In this document: positions 1 to 7,399 of the stretch, piece by piece | How positions within the stretch are numbered: the stretch's first letter is position 1 | How the letters are laid out: each line of letters opens with the position of its first letter | NCBI GenBank assembly: GCA_023257655.1 | Contig: JALRBQ010000061.1 | Location: 1 to 50,993, forward strand | Direction of reading: 5' to 3' | Length of the DNA: 50,993 nt | DNA from: Pseudomonadales bacterium | GTDB taxonomy: Bacteria > Pseudomonadota > Gammaproteobacteria > Pseudomonadales > Pseudohongiellaceae | Program-made: the position numbers and the translations under genes | The notes under the pieces: generated by a model | Told to the model about the DNA's origin: nothing | Database searches by the model: none | What the model saw: the letters and a program-made list of their open reading frames with translations, nothing else

Positions 1-2
1 TC

Positions 3-617
3 CAGGAAGGCAACGTGGGTCTGATGAAGGCCGTCAAGCGCTTCAATCCGGAAGTGGGTGTACGCCTTGTGTCGTTCGCCGTGCACTGGATCAAGGCCGA
101 GATGCATGAGTATATTCTGCGCAACTGGCGTATCGTGAAAATCGCCACGACCAAGGCGCAACGCAAATTGTTCTTCAACTTGCGCAGCTCCAAGAAGCGG
201 CTCGGCTGGCTGAATAACGATGAAGCCGAAGCACTCGCTCAGGATCTGGGTGTGGACGCCTCTGTCGTGCGGCAGATGGAAGGACGCATGAGTAACTACG
301 ATGCCTCCTTTGACGGCGATTTGGATGCCGATGACGACACCACCTATCGCGCCCCGGCTTATTATCTGGAAGATCAGAGTTCCGATCTGGCCGGTAATAT
401 CGAAGAGGCGGAATGGGAAGAAGTCACCAACACCAATCTGCAACTGGCCATGGCTGATCTGGATGAGCGCAGCAAGGACATTCTGAATGCCCGCTGGCTC
501 AGCGACGACAAATCCACATTGCATGATCTTGCCGACAAGTACGGTATCTCTGCCGAGCGGGTACGACAGCTTGAGAAGAATGCAATGAACAAGATCAGGA
601 GCCACATGGAAGCCTGA
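3..617 (+). CDS. rpoH: RNA polymerase heat-shock sigma factor sigma-32, 3' part
   Basis: Alternative sigma factor that directs RNA polymerase to heat-shock promoters. The window opens inside the gene, and the reading frame is open back to base 3. About 204 residues are present; E. coli RpoH has about 284, so roughly 80 N-terminal residues lie outside. Visible landmarks are the region 2 segment with [19 protein letters not shown], the RpoH box QRKLFFNLR, which separates sigma-32 from other group 3 sigmas, and the C-terminal region 4.2 helix-turn-helix ([17 protein letters not shown]) that contacts the -35 element. A strong terminator follows the stop, so it ends its own transcription unit. The GTG at base 15 is internal and not the true start. 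Confidence 0.97.
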   Translation, partial: QEGNVGLMKAVKRFNPEVGVRLVSFAVHWIKAEMHEYILRNWRIVKIATTKAQRKLFFNLRSSKKRLGWLNNDEAEALAQDLGVDASVVRQMEGRMSNYDASFDGDLDADDDTTYRAPAYYLEDQSSDLAGNIEEAEWEEVTNTNLQLAMADLDERSKDILNARWLSDDKSTLHDLADKYGISAERVRQLEKNAMNKIRSHMEA

Positions 618-630
618 TCGACGTCCACCT

Positions 631-661
631 AAAAAGCCGCGAATCATCGCGGCTTTTTTTT
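631..661 (+). terminator. Rho-independent terminator of rpoH
   Basis: Perfect inverted repeat AAAAGCCGCGA / TCGCGGCTTTT around the loop ATCA, followed by a run of T, 13 bases after the rpoH stop codon. The A-tract on the other side would also permit termination in the reverse direction. Confidence 0.9.
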
Positions 662-707
662 GTGCCACACTTTCATCCCGGACAGGTTAAAATTCCACCT
701 CATCGAG

Positions 708-723
708 CCAGTCACAAGACTGG
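708..723. other. Short hairpin upstream of the DUF423 gene
   Basis: Perfect inverted repeat CCAGTC-ACAA-GACTGG about 40 bases before the DUF423 start codon, directly followed by ATTAAAAT, which could be a -10 element. It could be a 5' leader hairpin or an operator; nothing in the sequence decides between them. Confidence 0.35.
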
Positions 724-763
724 ATTAAAATGGCAACAATGCCCCTGCTGAATTGAGCAAACC

Positions 764-1138
764 ATGACCCAACTCTTCCTCGTGCTGGCCAGCCTCAATG
801 GCTTCTTGTCAGTCGCGCTCGGCGCCTTCGCCGCACATGGCCTGCGCGGGCGGCTCAGCGCCGAACTGCTAAGTACCTTTCAAACGGGTGTGCAGTACCA
901 CATGTACCACGCGCTGGCCCTGTTCGGGGTTGGCCTGTTAACCCTGAATTACCCGGCAGCGAGCCTGCCAAAGGTCAGCGGTTACCTGTTTCTTGCCGGT
1001 ATTCTGCTTTTCTCCGGCAGTCTGTATTTACTCAGTCTCACCGGCGTGCGCTGGCTGGGCGCAATCACTCCACTCGGTGGGCTGGCTTTTCTCGCGGGCT
1101 GGGGCACACTCGCCTGGTTTGCACTGAATCCACGCTAG
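764..1138 (+). CDS. DUF423 family small membrane protein (YgdD-like)
   Basis: Integral inner-membrane protein of 124 residues with four hydrophobic segments (about residues 4-24, 45-63, 70-92 and 98-118). The family signature is visible early ([14 protein letters not shown]), with a following short basic/polar loop and the conserved [14 protein letters not shown]. The length matches the family. Biochemical function is unknown. It lies after the rpoH terminator and 21 bases before thiS in the same direction, so it may be the first gene of the thi-trmB unit, but no functional link to thiamine synthesis is established. Start at ATG 764. Confidence 0.88.
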   Translation: MTQLFLVLASLNGFLSVALGAFAAHGLRGRLSAELLSTFQTGVQYHMYHALALFGVGLLTLNYPAASLPKVSGYLFLAGILLFSGSLYLLSLTGVRWLGAITPLGGLAFLAGWGTLAWFALNPR

Positions 1139-1159
1139 ACGACGAGGACGAGACAGGGC

Positions 1160-1360
1160 ATGCGGTTACAGGTCAATGGCGAAACGGTGCAACTGAGTAC
1201 AGGGAGCTCGGTTCAGCACTTGCTTGAACAACTCGAACGCAGTACCGGGCGACTCGCCGTGGAGCTGAATGGCGAGATCGTACCGCGCAGCCAGTTCTCC
1301 GCCCAACTCTTGCAGGACGGCGACACAGTCGAGATCGTACAGGCCATCGGTGGTGGTTAG
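1160..1360 (+). CDS. thiS: Sulfur carrier protein ThiS
   Basis: Ubiquitin-like sulfur carrier of 66 residues for assembly of the thiazole moiety of thiamine. It ends in ...IVQAIGGG: the C-terminal Gly-Gly is adenylated by ThiF and converted to a thiocarboxylate that donates sulfur to ThiG. The beta-grasp pattern (MRLQVNGETV, DGDTVEIV) is intact. It sits 21 bases ahead of thiG, the usual pairing in gammaproteobacteria. thiF, thiO/thiH, thiE and thiC are not in this window, so the rest of the pathway must be encoded elsewhere. Confidence 0.95.
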   Translation: MRLQVNGETVQLSTGSSVQHLLEQLERSTGRLAVELNGEIVPRSQFSAQLLQDGDTVEIVQAIGGG

Positions 1361-1381
1361 ACAAACAGGAATAGCGTAACC

Positions 1382-2167
1382 ATGACAACAACAGACACAC
1401 TCACGATTGCCGGCATCGACTATCGGTCCCGCTTGATCATCGGCAGTGGCAAATACAAAGATTTTGCGGAGAATCTCGCTGCATTGGAGGCGAGTGCCGC
1501 CCAGATCGTCACCGTCGCCATTCGGCGCGTAAATCTCGGACAGAACCGCGACGAACCCAACTTGCTCGATGTCATCTCTCCCAAAAAGTACACGATACTT
1601 CCGAACACCGCCGGTTGCTACAACGCCACGGATGCGGTGCGCACCTGCCGCATGGCGCGCGAGCTGCTGGATGGGCACAAGCTCGTGAAACTCGAAGTGC
1701 TCGGTGACCAGAAGACGCTGTATCCCAACGTCACTGAAACGCTGGCGGCCGCCGAGATCCTTGTGAAGGATGGCTTCGATGTCATGGTGTACACCAGCGA
1801 CGATCCACTCATCGCTCAACGCCTTGAGGAGATTGGTTGCGTCGCCGTAATGCCGCTTGGCGCCCCGATCGGGTCCGGACTCGGTATCCGCAATCCCTAT
1901 AACATCCGTATGATTCTTGAGAATGCCAAAGTGCCGATCATCGTCGACGCCGGCGTTGGCACCGCCTCCGATGCCAGCATCGCCATGGAGCTCGGCTGCG
2001 ACGGTGTGCTCATGAACACTGCTATTGCTGAGGCCAGGCAGCCGGTGTTGATGGCTTCGGCTATGAAGAAGGCGGTGGAAGCGGGTCGTGAAGCCTTTCT
2101 CGCCGGACGCATGCCCCGTCGTCTGTATGCGAGCGCCTCTTCGCCAATCGATGGCACCTTCTTCTAA
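1382..2167 (+). CDS. thiG: Thiazole synthase ThiG
   Basis: TIM-barrel enzyme of 261 residues that condenses 1-deoxy-D-xylulose 5-phosphate, the glycine- or tyrosine-derived dehydroglycine and ThiS thiocarboxylate into the thiazole phosphate carboxylate of thiamine. The Schiff-base lysine region ([10 protein letters not shown]), the phosphate-binding loops ([10 protein letters not shown] and [11 protein letters not shown]) and the N-terminal GSGKYKDF are all present. Length agrees with the family. Start ATG 1382 follows thiS closely, and trmB begins 15 bases after the stop, so thiS-thiG-trmB look co-transcribed. Confidence 0.97.
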   Translation: MTTTDTLTIAGIDYRSRLIIGSGKYKDFAENLAALEASAAQIVTVAIRRVNLGQNRDEPNLLDVISPKKYTILPNTAGCYNATDAVRTCRMARELLDGHKLVKLEVLGDQKTLYPNVTETLAAAEILVKDGFDVMVYTSDDPLIAQRLEEIGCVAVMPLGAPIGSGLGIRNPYNIRMILENAKVPIIVDAGVGTASDASIAMELGCDGVLMNTAIAEARQPVLMASAMKKAVEAGREAFLAGRMPRRLYASASSPIDGTFF

Positions 2168-2182
2168 GCCAGAGCGACAACT

Positions 2183-2890
2183 ATGAGCGAGCCCGATTCA
2201 ACCGGTCAACGCCGACCGATTCGCAGCTATGTGATTCGAGCCGGACGCCTGACCGACTGCCAGCGCAAGGCTCTCGATGAGCACTGGGACGCCTTCGTGT
2301 TGCCCTTCAGCGGCGAGGCATTACCGTTGTCCTCCGTATTTCCGACTCAGAGCAAACTCATCGTGGAGATCGGTTTCGGAATGGGGGATTCACTACTGGA
2401 GATGGCGCGCAACAATCCCGGGGTGAACTATCTTGGTATCGAGGTGCATCGCCCGGGTGTCGGTAAATTACTGCATGGCATCGTCGAGCACGGACTGACG
2501 AACCTCAGGATCGTGTGTCATGACGCGACGGAGGTGTTGGCGCAGGGACTTGGCCCAGAGACAATCGATCGGGTGCAGATCTTCTTTCCAGATCCCTGGC
2601 CCAAGAAGAAGCACCAGAAGCGACGCATCGTGCAGCCGGCCTTTATGGAACTGATTCGCACCCGGCTCAAACCTGGTGGCGAGATACATCTGGCCACGGA
2701 TTGGCAGCATTACGCGGAATACATGATGGAAGTCCTGCAGTGTGCGCCGGGTCTTGAGAACGGCTTGGGAGTCGACCAGTACTGGGCTGACCCGCAACGC
2801 CCCGGCACAAATTTCGAACGACGCGGCAAACGGCTGGGACATGGCGTGTGGGATTTGCTGTTCCGCAGAAGTGAATTGCACCGGGACTGA
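2183..2890 (+). CDS. trmB: tRNA (guanine-N7-)-methyltransferase
   Basis: Class I SAM-dependent enzyme of 235 residues that forms m7G46 in the variable loop of tRNAs. It shows the SAM-binding motif EIGFGMGDSLLEMA (residues about 60-73) and the diagnostic TrmB motif FFPDPWPKKKHQKRR near residue 135, with ATDWQHYAEYM further on. The C-terminus contains the family's TNFERRGKRLGHGVWDLLF. It is the last gene of the apparent DUF423-thiS-thiG-trmB unit; the thiS-thiG-trmB order is common in Pseudomonas relatives. Confidence 0.96.
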   Translation: MSEPDSTGQRRPIRSYVIRAGRLTDCQRKALDEHWDAFVLPFSGEALPLSSVFPTQSKLIVEIGFGMGDSLLEMARNNPGVNYLGIEVHRPGVGKLLHGIVEHGLTNLRIVCHDATEVLAQGLGPETIDRVQIFFPDPWPKKKHQKRRIVQPAFMELIRTRLKPGGEIHLATDWQHYAEYMMEVLQCAPGLENGLGVDQYWADPQRPGTNFERRGKRLGHGVWDLLFRRSELHRD

Positions 2891-2967
2891 AAATACGGGC
2901 GTCGAGAGTTCGATTCGGACAACCTAGCTGCCTTTACACGTCCTTCGAAGACGTTACAGGGCTGTCA

Positions 2968-2985
2968 GCGTTCCACTCGGAACGC
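2968..2985. other. Hairpin in the trmB-tetR gap
   Basis: Perfect inverted repeat GCGTTCC-ACTC-GGAACGC, 78 bases past the trmB stop, with no T-tract after it. It may be the 3' end structure of the thi-trmB transcript. The rest of the 249-base gap holds the tetR promoter, annotated separately, and nothing else recognisable. Confidence 0.4.
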
Positions 2986-3104
2986 GTTGCTAATTGATTC
3001 CGCCTTGTCTGTCAGTTGCGCAAGCATTGGGCCCAAACACGACAAATCCAGAGTCGGTGAATTTTCCTCTGGTTGCCATTTCTCCTGACTTCGCCTCCCA
3101 CCCG

Positions 3105-3133
3105 TTTACATACTAAAATGCTTGTTTTAGAAT
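3105..3133 (+). promoter_or_regulatory. sigma-70 promoter of the tetR-family gene
   Basis: -35 TTTACA (3105-3110), a 17-base spacer and -10 TAGAAT (3128-3133). The expected start of transcription, six to eight bases further on, coincides with the ATG at 3140, so the regulator mRNA would have no 5' leader. No Shine-Dalgarno sequence precedes that ATG, which agrees with this. Confidence 0.7.
3113..3130. promoter_or_regulatory. Operator O1, probable TetR autoregulatory site
   Basis: Inverted repeat CTAAAATGCTTGTTTTAG (six-base arms CTAAAA/TTTTAG, six-base centre) lying between and overlapping the -35 and -10 elements. A near-identical palindrome sits at exactly the same offset (three bases after the -35) in the downstream promoter at 3750-3778. 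Two copies in the same geometry around one TetR gene make an operator the simplest reading. Confidence 0.7.
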
Positions 3134-3139
3134 TCGCCC

Positions 3140-3715
3140 ATGCCCAGATCAAAAGTCTATGACAGAGAGGAAGTTCTCAGAAACGCGGTCGACGTTTTCT
3201 GGCAGAAGGGGTACAAGGCCTGCTCTGTCGCCGATCTCGTTCACTCCACGGGTCTTAACACGGCGAGCATGTACAAGGAATTTGGCGATAAGGATGGACT
3301 GTTTGTCGCCTCTCTCGAATACTACCGACAGCACATCCTTGCTAATCGATTGGACGCACTCGCAGAAAATCCCAATTTGCAGGGAATAGAGAGTTTTCTG
3401 CAATTGGTCATCAACGGCGCTGTCAAAAAGACATACAGGGGCTGTCTGATGATGAATCATCTTTCCCAGATACACACGATTGCGCCCGAAGCGGCAAAGA
3501 AGCTGGATCAGTTCCGCCAATCCCTGGAGCGTCTTCTCGCTCGGGCGATAGCCAATGCCCAGAAAGCAGGGGACATTCAGTCGCAAAAGGATCCGGAAGA
3601 GCTCGCGAGTTATCTGGCTTGTTTTGTCCATGGCCTTGTATTGTACGGCCGTCATCCGAAAGGGAAAAAAGCCATCCCGGCACTGAGAGATTCCATTCTT
3701 CGCGCTCTGAACTGA
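3140..3715 (+). CDS. TetR/AcrR family transcriptional regulator
   Basis: One-component repressor of 191 residues. The N-terminal helix-turn-helix (about residues 8-55: REEVLRNAVDVFWQKGYKA, SVADLV, GLNTASMYKEFGDKDGLF) is typical of the family. The C-terminal ligand-binding half has the CLMMNH segment seen in the TetR subgroup with a small-molecule pocket. The inducer is not identifiable. The gene is flanked by two matching palindromes, one in its own promoter and one in the promoter of the next gene (SnoaL-like). It probably represses both. Translation appears to start on a leaderless mRNA at ATG 3140. It is unrelated in role to slmA at 15530, which is also TetR-fold. Confidence 0.92.
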   Translation: MPRSKVYDREEVLRNAVDVFWQKGYKACSVADLVHSTGLNTASMYKEFGDKDGLFVASLEYYRQHILANRLDALAENPNLQGIESFLQLVINGAVKKTYRGCLMMNHLSQIHTIAPEAAKKLDQFRQSLERLLARAIANAQKAGDIQSQKDPEELASYLACFVHGLVLYGRHPKGKKAIPALRDSILRALN

Positions 3716-3749
3716 TTCCAAGCAAATAAAATAATCATTTTATTATTTC

Positions 3750-3778
3750 TTGATATATTAAAATGTACGTTTTAATAT
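3750..3778 (+). promoter_or_regulatory. Promoter with operator O2 for the SnoaL-like gene
   Basis: -35 TTGATA (3750-3755), a 17-base spacer and -10 TAATAT (3773-3778), both close to consensus. The spacer and -10 are filled by the palindrome whose core is TTAAAATGTACGTTTTAA (3758-3775); the arms extend perfectly to ATAT on both sides (3755-3778). It matches operator O1 at 3113-3130 in sequence, arm spacing and position relative to the -35. A strong promoter under TetR repression is inferred. Confidence 0.75.
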
Positions 3779-3858
3779 AGGCGCTCTGCTGGATAGCGGA
3801 ACTACGTTGTTTTCAATCCTACTGAGTATCGACTATTGGGGAAATGAGGATAAAAACT

Positions 3859-4272
3859 ATGAATATCACCGAGATTGCTCTGAATTTTTTCAATGACCTT
3901 GAAGGAGGAAAGCCTTGGGAGATTTGCAGTAATTATTGCAGTGAAGGAGCTACTTTCTCTTGTCAGGCCGACCTGCTTGCTGACGTAAAGAGTATCGAAG
4001 CCTATGCACAGTGGTTAAATGGACTGTTCACACCGGTGCCTGACATGCATCCAGAAATCAAGGCACTGGCCACAGATAGTCAGCGCAATTCCGTTTCTGT
4101 GGTAGCAGTAGTGCATGGCACACAATCGGGCGAAGGGGGTCCGGTTCCCCCTACGAACAACAAGGTCGCCGCCGATTATGTTTATGTCATGGAATTCGAT
4201 GGTGCCAAAATTCGGCACATGACAAAAATCTGGAATGATGGTCACACTCTAAAGCAGCTTGGGTGGGCTTAA
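3859..4272 (+). CDS. SnoaL-like (NTF2-fold) polyketide-cyclase family protein
   Basis: Protein of 137 residues with the cone-shaped NTF2-like fold of the SnoaL family: an N-terminal helix pair (ALNFFNDLEGGKPWE), a Cys-containing segment (YCSEGATFSC), then strands ending in YVYVMEFDGAKIRHMTKIWNDG. Family members include ester/polyketide cyclases and many stress-induced proteins of unknown substrate, so no reaction is assigned. ATG 3859 is preferred over ATG 3844 because GAGG lies nine bases before it. It has its own promoter with a TetR-type operator and is probably the target of the adjacent TetR regulator. No cyclase partner genes lie nearby. Confidence 0.85.
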   Translation: MNITEIALNFFNDLEGGKPWEICSNYCSEGATFSCQADLLADVKSIEAYAQWLNGLFTPVPDMHPEIKALATDSQRNSVSVVAVVHGTQSGEGGPVPPTNNKVAADYVYVMEFDGAKIRHMTKIWNDGHTLKQLGWA

Positions 4273-4291
4273 GATCTAATTGTTGTCAAAT

Positions 4292-4313
4292 GCGCATTCC
4301 AGCAGGAATGCGC
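4292..4313 (+). terminator. Hairpin after the SnoaL-like gene, possible terminator
   Basis: Perfect nine-base stem GCGCATTCC-AGCA-GGAATGCGC beginning 19 bases after the stop codon. Only TT follows, so it is a poor intrinsic terminator but a good 3'-end stabilising structure. Confidence 0.45.
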
Positions 4314-4493
4314 TTGCCAGCCTGCTTGCGCCTGCTGCAAAGAGGTGAAAGAAAGCCAGTCACTGGGGTTTAGCGACGCGTCCTTCCCAAAAAGTCATTG
4401 CTGAAATTCTACGGGACGCCTCAGCCATATTCGATTTCAACGAACCTGTTCTGGCCATTGCCTGTTCACAACGCGCGGGACATACTGCGGGCA

Positions 4494-5270
4494 ATGAAAC
4501 TCACTATGACTACCCTGCTGTTTTGCCTCTGTGTTGCCGCGTACGGCGCGGAGAGCGACCCACGTATCCTGTCCATCTACCATGGCCTCGATCCACTACC
4601 GCCCCTCGCAACGCGATTATGCGGTCTGGCACCGGAGGCCGGCCAAGACGGGATGCCAGTTACATTCTCGGTACAACTCAATAGTGAGTCCGTTGCCGCG
4701 ACCGGCTTTTCGGTGGCGCTCAGTTCGGGTGCCCGCGTCACGCCGCTGTGTGCGACCTTGCGGCCTGCAGTAGAACCGTTGGAGCAGCGAACGGTCCTGC
4801 TCATTGGGCGTTTCAGTCCGGGCGACGCACTACCCATCGGCGTTACTATCGTGGATCGACTCGAGAGCATCGATGGTCGCTCACTGGTTGGCCTGAGCAG
4901 CGAAACCGTCACCGCCCTGGAGTCCGGTCCCAGTCTGGTATTGGCCGAGCGTTTTGCTCCAGACACGGCAGGGCTCGAAAGCAAGTGCCCTGCGGAAACC
5001 CGACAGGCAGTTCAGTTAACGTGGGAGGGCGGCGTTACCGGCCACCTGGGGGCGGCACTCGGCGAGTCACAGCGACTCGCGGTGACCCTGCGGCTTGAAA
5101 ATGGAGAGTCGGTACATCCCGTGTCTCTCGGCGATGATGATCCTGACAATCATGTAATTGCCTGCATCGCAGAGGCGAGTCCTGCGCTGGAGGTAAGTAT
5201 TGCTGCCGGCTATTTCCATGACCCCGGCGATGACGCAAATCCTGCGACGAGCGTCCCTGTTACTGACTAG
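4494..5270 (+). CDS. Secreted protein of unknown function
   Basis: I do not recognise this family. From ATG 4494 the protein has 258 residues and opens with a clear signal peptide (MKLTMTTLLFCLCVAAYG, probable cleavage before AES). The open frame extends upstream to 4398, but that part looks like leader sequence and would mask the signal peptide. The mature protein is rich in short beta-strand-like stretches, acidic near the C-terminus (DDDPDN, DPGDDANPATS), and contains several cysteines (LCGLAPE, PLCATL, KCPAET, IACIAE), suggesting disulfides in the periplasm. It converges on the minus-strand gene ending at 5311 with no evident terminator between them. Confidence 0.7.
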   Translation: MKLTMTTLLFCLCVAAYGAESDPRILSIYHGLDPLPPLATRLCGLAPEAGQDGMPVTFSVQLNSESVAATGFSVALSSGARVTPLCATLRPAVEPLEQRTVLLIGRFSPGDALPIGVTIVDRLESIDGRSLVGLSSETVTALESGPSLVLAERFAPDTAGLESKCPAETRQAVQLTWEGGVTGHLGAALGESQRLAVTLRLENGESVHPVSLGDDDPDNHVIACIAEASPALEVSIAAGYFHDPGDDANPATSVPVTD

Positions 5271-5310
5271 GGAAGAATGGGCGGAGGCGTCACTCGTAAT
5301 TCCAAGTCCC

Positions 5311-5898
5311 CTAATACTGCGCCAAGTTGCGTTGATATACCCGCCAGTAATACCACTTGGCCACAACTTCCTCTGTTCCGTCCGCATTGACAGTCCTGGT
5401 CACCGGGTCTCTGCCGAGAATGCCAGCGAGTTCCACCGGATCGCTAACCAGCACAGCCGTCATCTCATAAAGTTTGCCATCAATCTTTATGCGCACCCGC
5501 GGGTCGCGTTCAACATTGGACCACCATTGCTTGTAATGGGGAAACGCTCTCGCCAACCTTTCGCCTCTGGCACTGCCGCCAATATAGAGTTTGTCACCTC
5601 GTGGAGTCGGCAGGATCGTCACCGAGTACGGGATGCCATACCAGGTGCGTGTCTCGACCATGATTGTGTTACCGCGCACCGGATGGTCGACCGCGCTGAC
5701 CCAATCCCAGTTGGACACTGGTTCGCGAACCAACTCGCCCTTGAGCCACAATCCGGGCCATGTCATGCGGCCACGTTCGTTGTAGGCTTCTGTGGTGTAG
5801 TCCATGTATTCTGGTTCGAGCCCGGTGACGCGAAGGATCAGCAGGATTCCCAGCACGACGATGACAATTCCCAGCAGCACCCTTCCCGGTTTGCGCAT
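5311..5898 (-). CDS. Membrane-anchored split-barrel (PNPOx/DUF385-like) protein
   Basis: Protein of 195 residues from ATG 5898, which has AGGAG nine to ten bases upstream; the longer open frame is not supported. One N-terminal transmembrane helix (about residues 5-24, VLLGIVIVVLGILLILRV) anchors it, leaving a soluble domain. The pattern RGDKLYIGGSARGE... WWSNVERDPRVRIKIDGKLYEMTAVLV is like that of nitroreductase/deazaflavin- or FMN-binding split-barrel proteins, where a small plane of residues per line reports strand order. The fold assignment is from memory and moderate; cofactor and substrate are unknown. It is the last gene of a minus-strand run (methyltransferase, YgjP-like, this gene), 71 bases after the YgjP-like stop. 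Confidence 0.65.
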   Translation of the reverse strand: MRKPGRVLLGIVIVVLGILLILRVTGLEPEYMDYTTEAYNERGRMTWPGLWLKGELVREPVSNWDWVSAVDHPVRGNTIMVETRTWYGIPYSVTILPTPRGDKLYIGGSARGERLARAFPHYKQWWSNVERDPRVRIKIDGKLYEMTAVLVSDPVELAGILGRDPVTRTVNADGTEEVVAKWYYWRVYQRNLAQY

Positions 5899-5969
5899 GA
5901 GTGCAGGTCTCCTGTGTAGTGGGGGTGGAATCCGCCAAGCTGGCTCGGCGACGGCCTGGCTGAAATCCT

Positions 5970-6701
5970 CTAGATCCAGAAGCGGTGTTCGTGTTCCTTG
6001 AGCCAGAGCATGTAGTGCTCTGAGTTCGGGCACAGGGAGTCCACCAGGTTCCAGAAGCGCTGGGAGTGGTCCATGTGCAGCATGTGGCAGACTTCATGGG
6101 TGATCATGTAGTCAATAATGCTGTAAGGCGCAAGCATGATCAGATAGTTGTACTGGATGATGCCTGTCGAGGTGCAATGCCCCCACTTGGATTTCGTCTT
6201 GCGCAGCTTGATCTCTTTCAGCTTGTGGTCCACGCCGAGATAGCGGGCCAGACCGCGAGCGCGTGGGATGATGTAGTCCTGCGCCTTGGCAATGAGGAAG
6301 TTCTCGACCTGCACCCGAGCCTTGGCAGGTGTCAGTTTGTGACCCTGCACGATGAACTTGTCGCCCAGAACCATGACCCTTTCCTTCCGACCTTCCTTGA
6401 ACACGATCCTTAGCTCCCTGGCCCGGTAGAAGATCTTGGCGCCGCGTTCAATCCGCAGCTGTTGTTTCTGCTTCAGTGATTCCTCGGCGAGTCGCTCCTC
6501 GATCCATTCGCGGTTGTCGTTCAGAAACGTGGTAATTTGCCCGCTTGAGGCCCGCATCGGGCAGCGCACGACGACCTTGCCCTGGATGATATAGATCGCC
6601 AGCGTCTTGCGCCGGCTGCGCTGTACTTCGCAACCGAACGGGAGGCTCGAGCGCTTGCGGCCGAGACCAAAATTCAATGGGGCGATTTTCAACTGACGCA
6701 A
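5970..6701 (-). CDS. YgjP-like (DUF45/M48-type) metal-dependent hydrolase
   Basis: Protein of 243 residues with the zinc-metalloprotease-like signature ITHEVCHMLHMDHSQRFW near residue 200: HExxH (HEVCH) followed by a third ligand histidine region. The preceding segment LRKTKSKWGHCTSTGIIQYN is the strongly conserved hallmark of the YgjP/DUF45 family. The N-terminal third is basic (LGRKRSSLPFGCEVQRSRRKTL). Substrates are unknown; some relatives are found with restriction systems, but none lies here. It follows the methyltransferase gene by 17 bases, so the two are probably co-transcribed. Confidence 0.88.
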   Translation of the reverse strand: MRQLKIAPLNFGLGRKRSSLPFGCEVQRSRRKTLAIYIIQGKVVVRCPMRASSGQITTFLNDNREWIEERLAEESLKQKQQLRIERGAKIFYRARELRIVFKEGRKERVMVLGDKFIVQGHKLTPAKARVQVENFLIAKAQDYIIPRARGLARYLGVDHKLKEIKLRKTKSKWGHCTSTGIIQYNYLIMLAPYSIIDYMITHEVCHMLHMDHSQRFWNLVDSLCPNSEHYMLWLKEHEHRFWI

Positions 6702-6718
6702 GGGTGTGGTCTCATTTC

Positions 6719-7261
6719 CTAATTGGGCTTCCTGGCGATGATCTGCGCCACAGCGCGCGTGGGATCCTGCCGTATGCCTTCAAAGCTGAACAGGGTTTGC
6801 CAATCGTCAAACAGGTTTTCCAGCTCGCCCGGGAGTAGCAGAAAATCCGGATTCGTCGGCCTGCCGAACTCCCGTTGGGCGATCGTAAACGTCTCATAAA
6901 CCAGCACACCGCCCGGCCGCACTGCTCGCTTCAATCCTGCCATCAAGGGACGATGCAGGTAATTGAAAACCAGGATGCCGGCGAAGCTGCGGTTGCCCAG
7001 CACCGTCTCCGGCGTTTGTTCCAGATCTACCGGCCAACACTCTCCCGGCAGATTTTCCTGTTCCAGGGTTTGGGCGAGGCTGGCGAGTGCAGCCTTATTA
7101 TTATCTGCAAAAGTCACCGAAAATTTACGACGCGCCAGCACCAGGCCATTACGTCCGGAACCACAGGCCAGGTCCAGAAAATCGGTCCCGGTGGGCAGGT
7201 TTTCCAGCACTGCCAAATGGTCCGTCAGTAATCGTGCCGCAGTGGCAATTGAATGTGACAT
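6719..7261 (-). CDS. Class I SAM-dependent methyltransferase (TehB-like size)
   Basis: Small methyltransferase of 180 residues. Motif I is FLDLACGSGRNGLVLAR (residues about 28-44), the acidic loop after the second strand is FADNN, and the later strand shows GILVFNYLHRPL and RPGGVLVYETFT. Substrate cannot be told; the YETFT and short C-terminal part resemble TehB-like small-molecule methyltransferases. It is the first gene of a minus-strand run with the YgjP-like and split-barrel genes, and faces away from cmoA with only a 138-base shared upstream region. Confidence 0.85.
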   Translation of the reverse strand: MSHSIATAARLLTDHLAVLENLPTGTDFLDLACGSGRNGLVLARRKFSVTFADNNKAALASLAQTLEQENLPGECWPVDLEQTPETVLGNRSFAGILVFNYLHRPLMAGLKRAVRPGGVLVYETFTIAQREFGRPTNPDFLLLPGELENLFDDWQTLFSFEGIRQDPTRAVAQIIARKPN

Positions 7262-7399
7262 GGATTAACGGATAATACACTGCGCACGCGTAAATTCAGC
7301 ATGCAATAATCTAAGGTATCGGCGATAGCTACACAATGACTGCCTGTCGTTTTCGTCGAATAAATGCGTAATTCGCCGCAGGAGCTGGGACCGATTTGC

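Noticed and set aside
3713..3760. Small open frames in the AT-rich stretch after the TetR gene
   Set aside because: They are too short, lack ribosome-binding sites and coincide with the promoter/operator of the SnoaL-like gene.
4398..4493. Longer N-terminus for the secreted protein (start at 4398)
   Set aside because: It would hide a good signal peptide that begins at ATG 4494, and the added part has no features.
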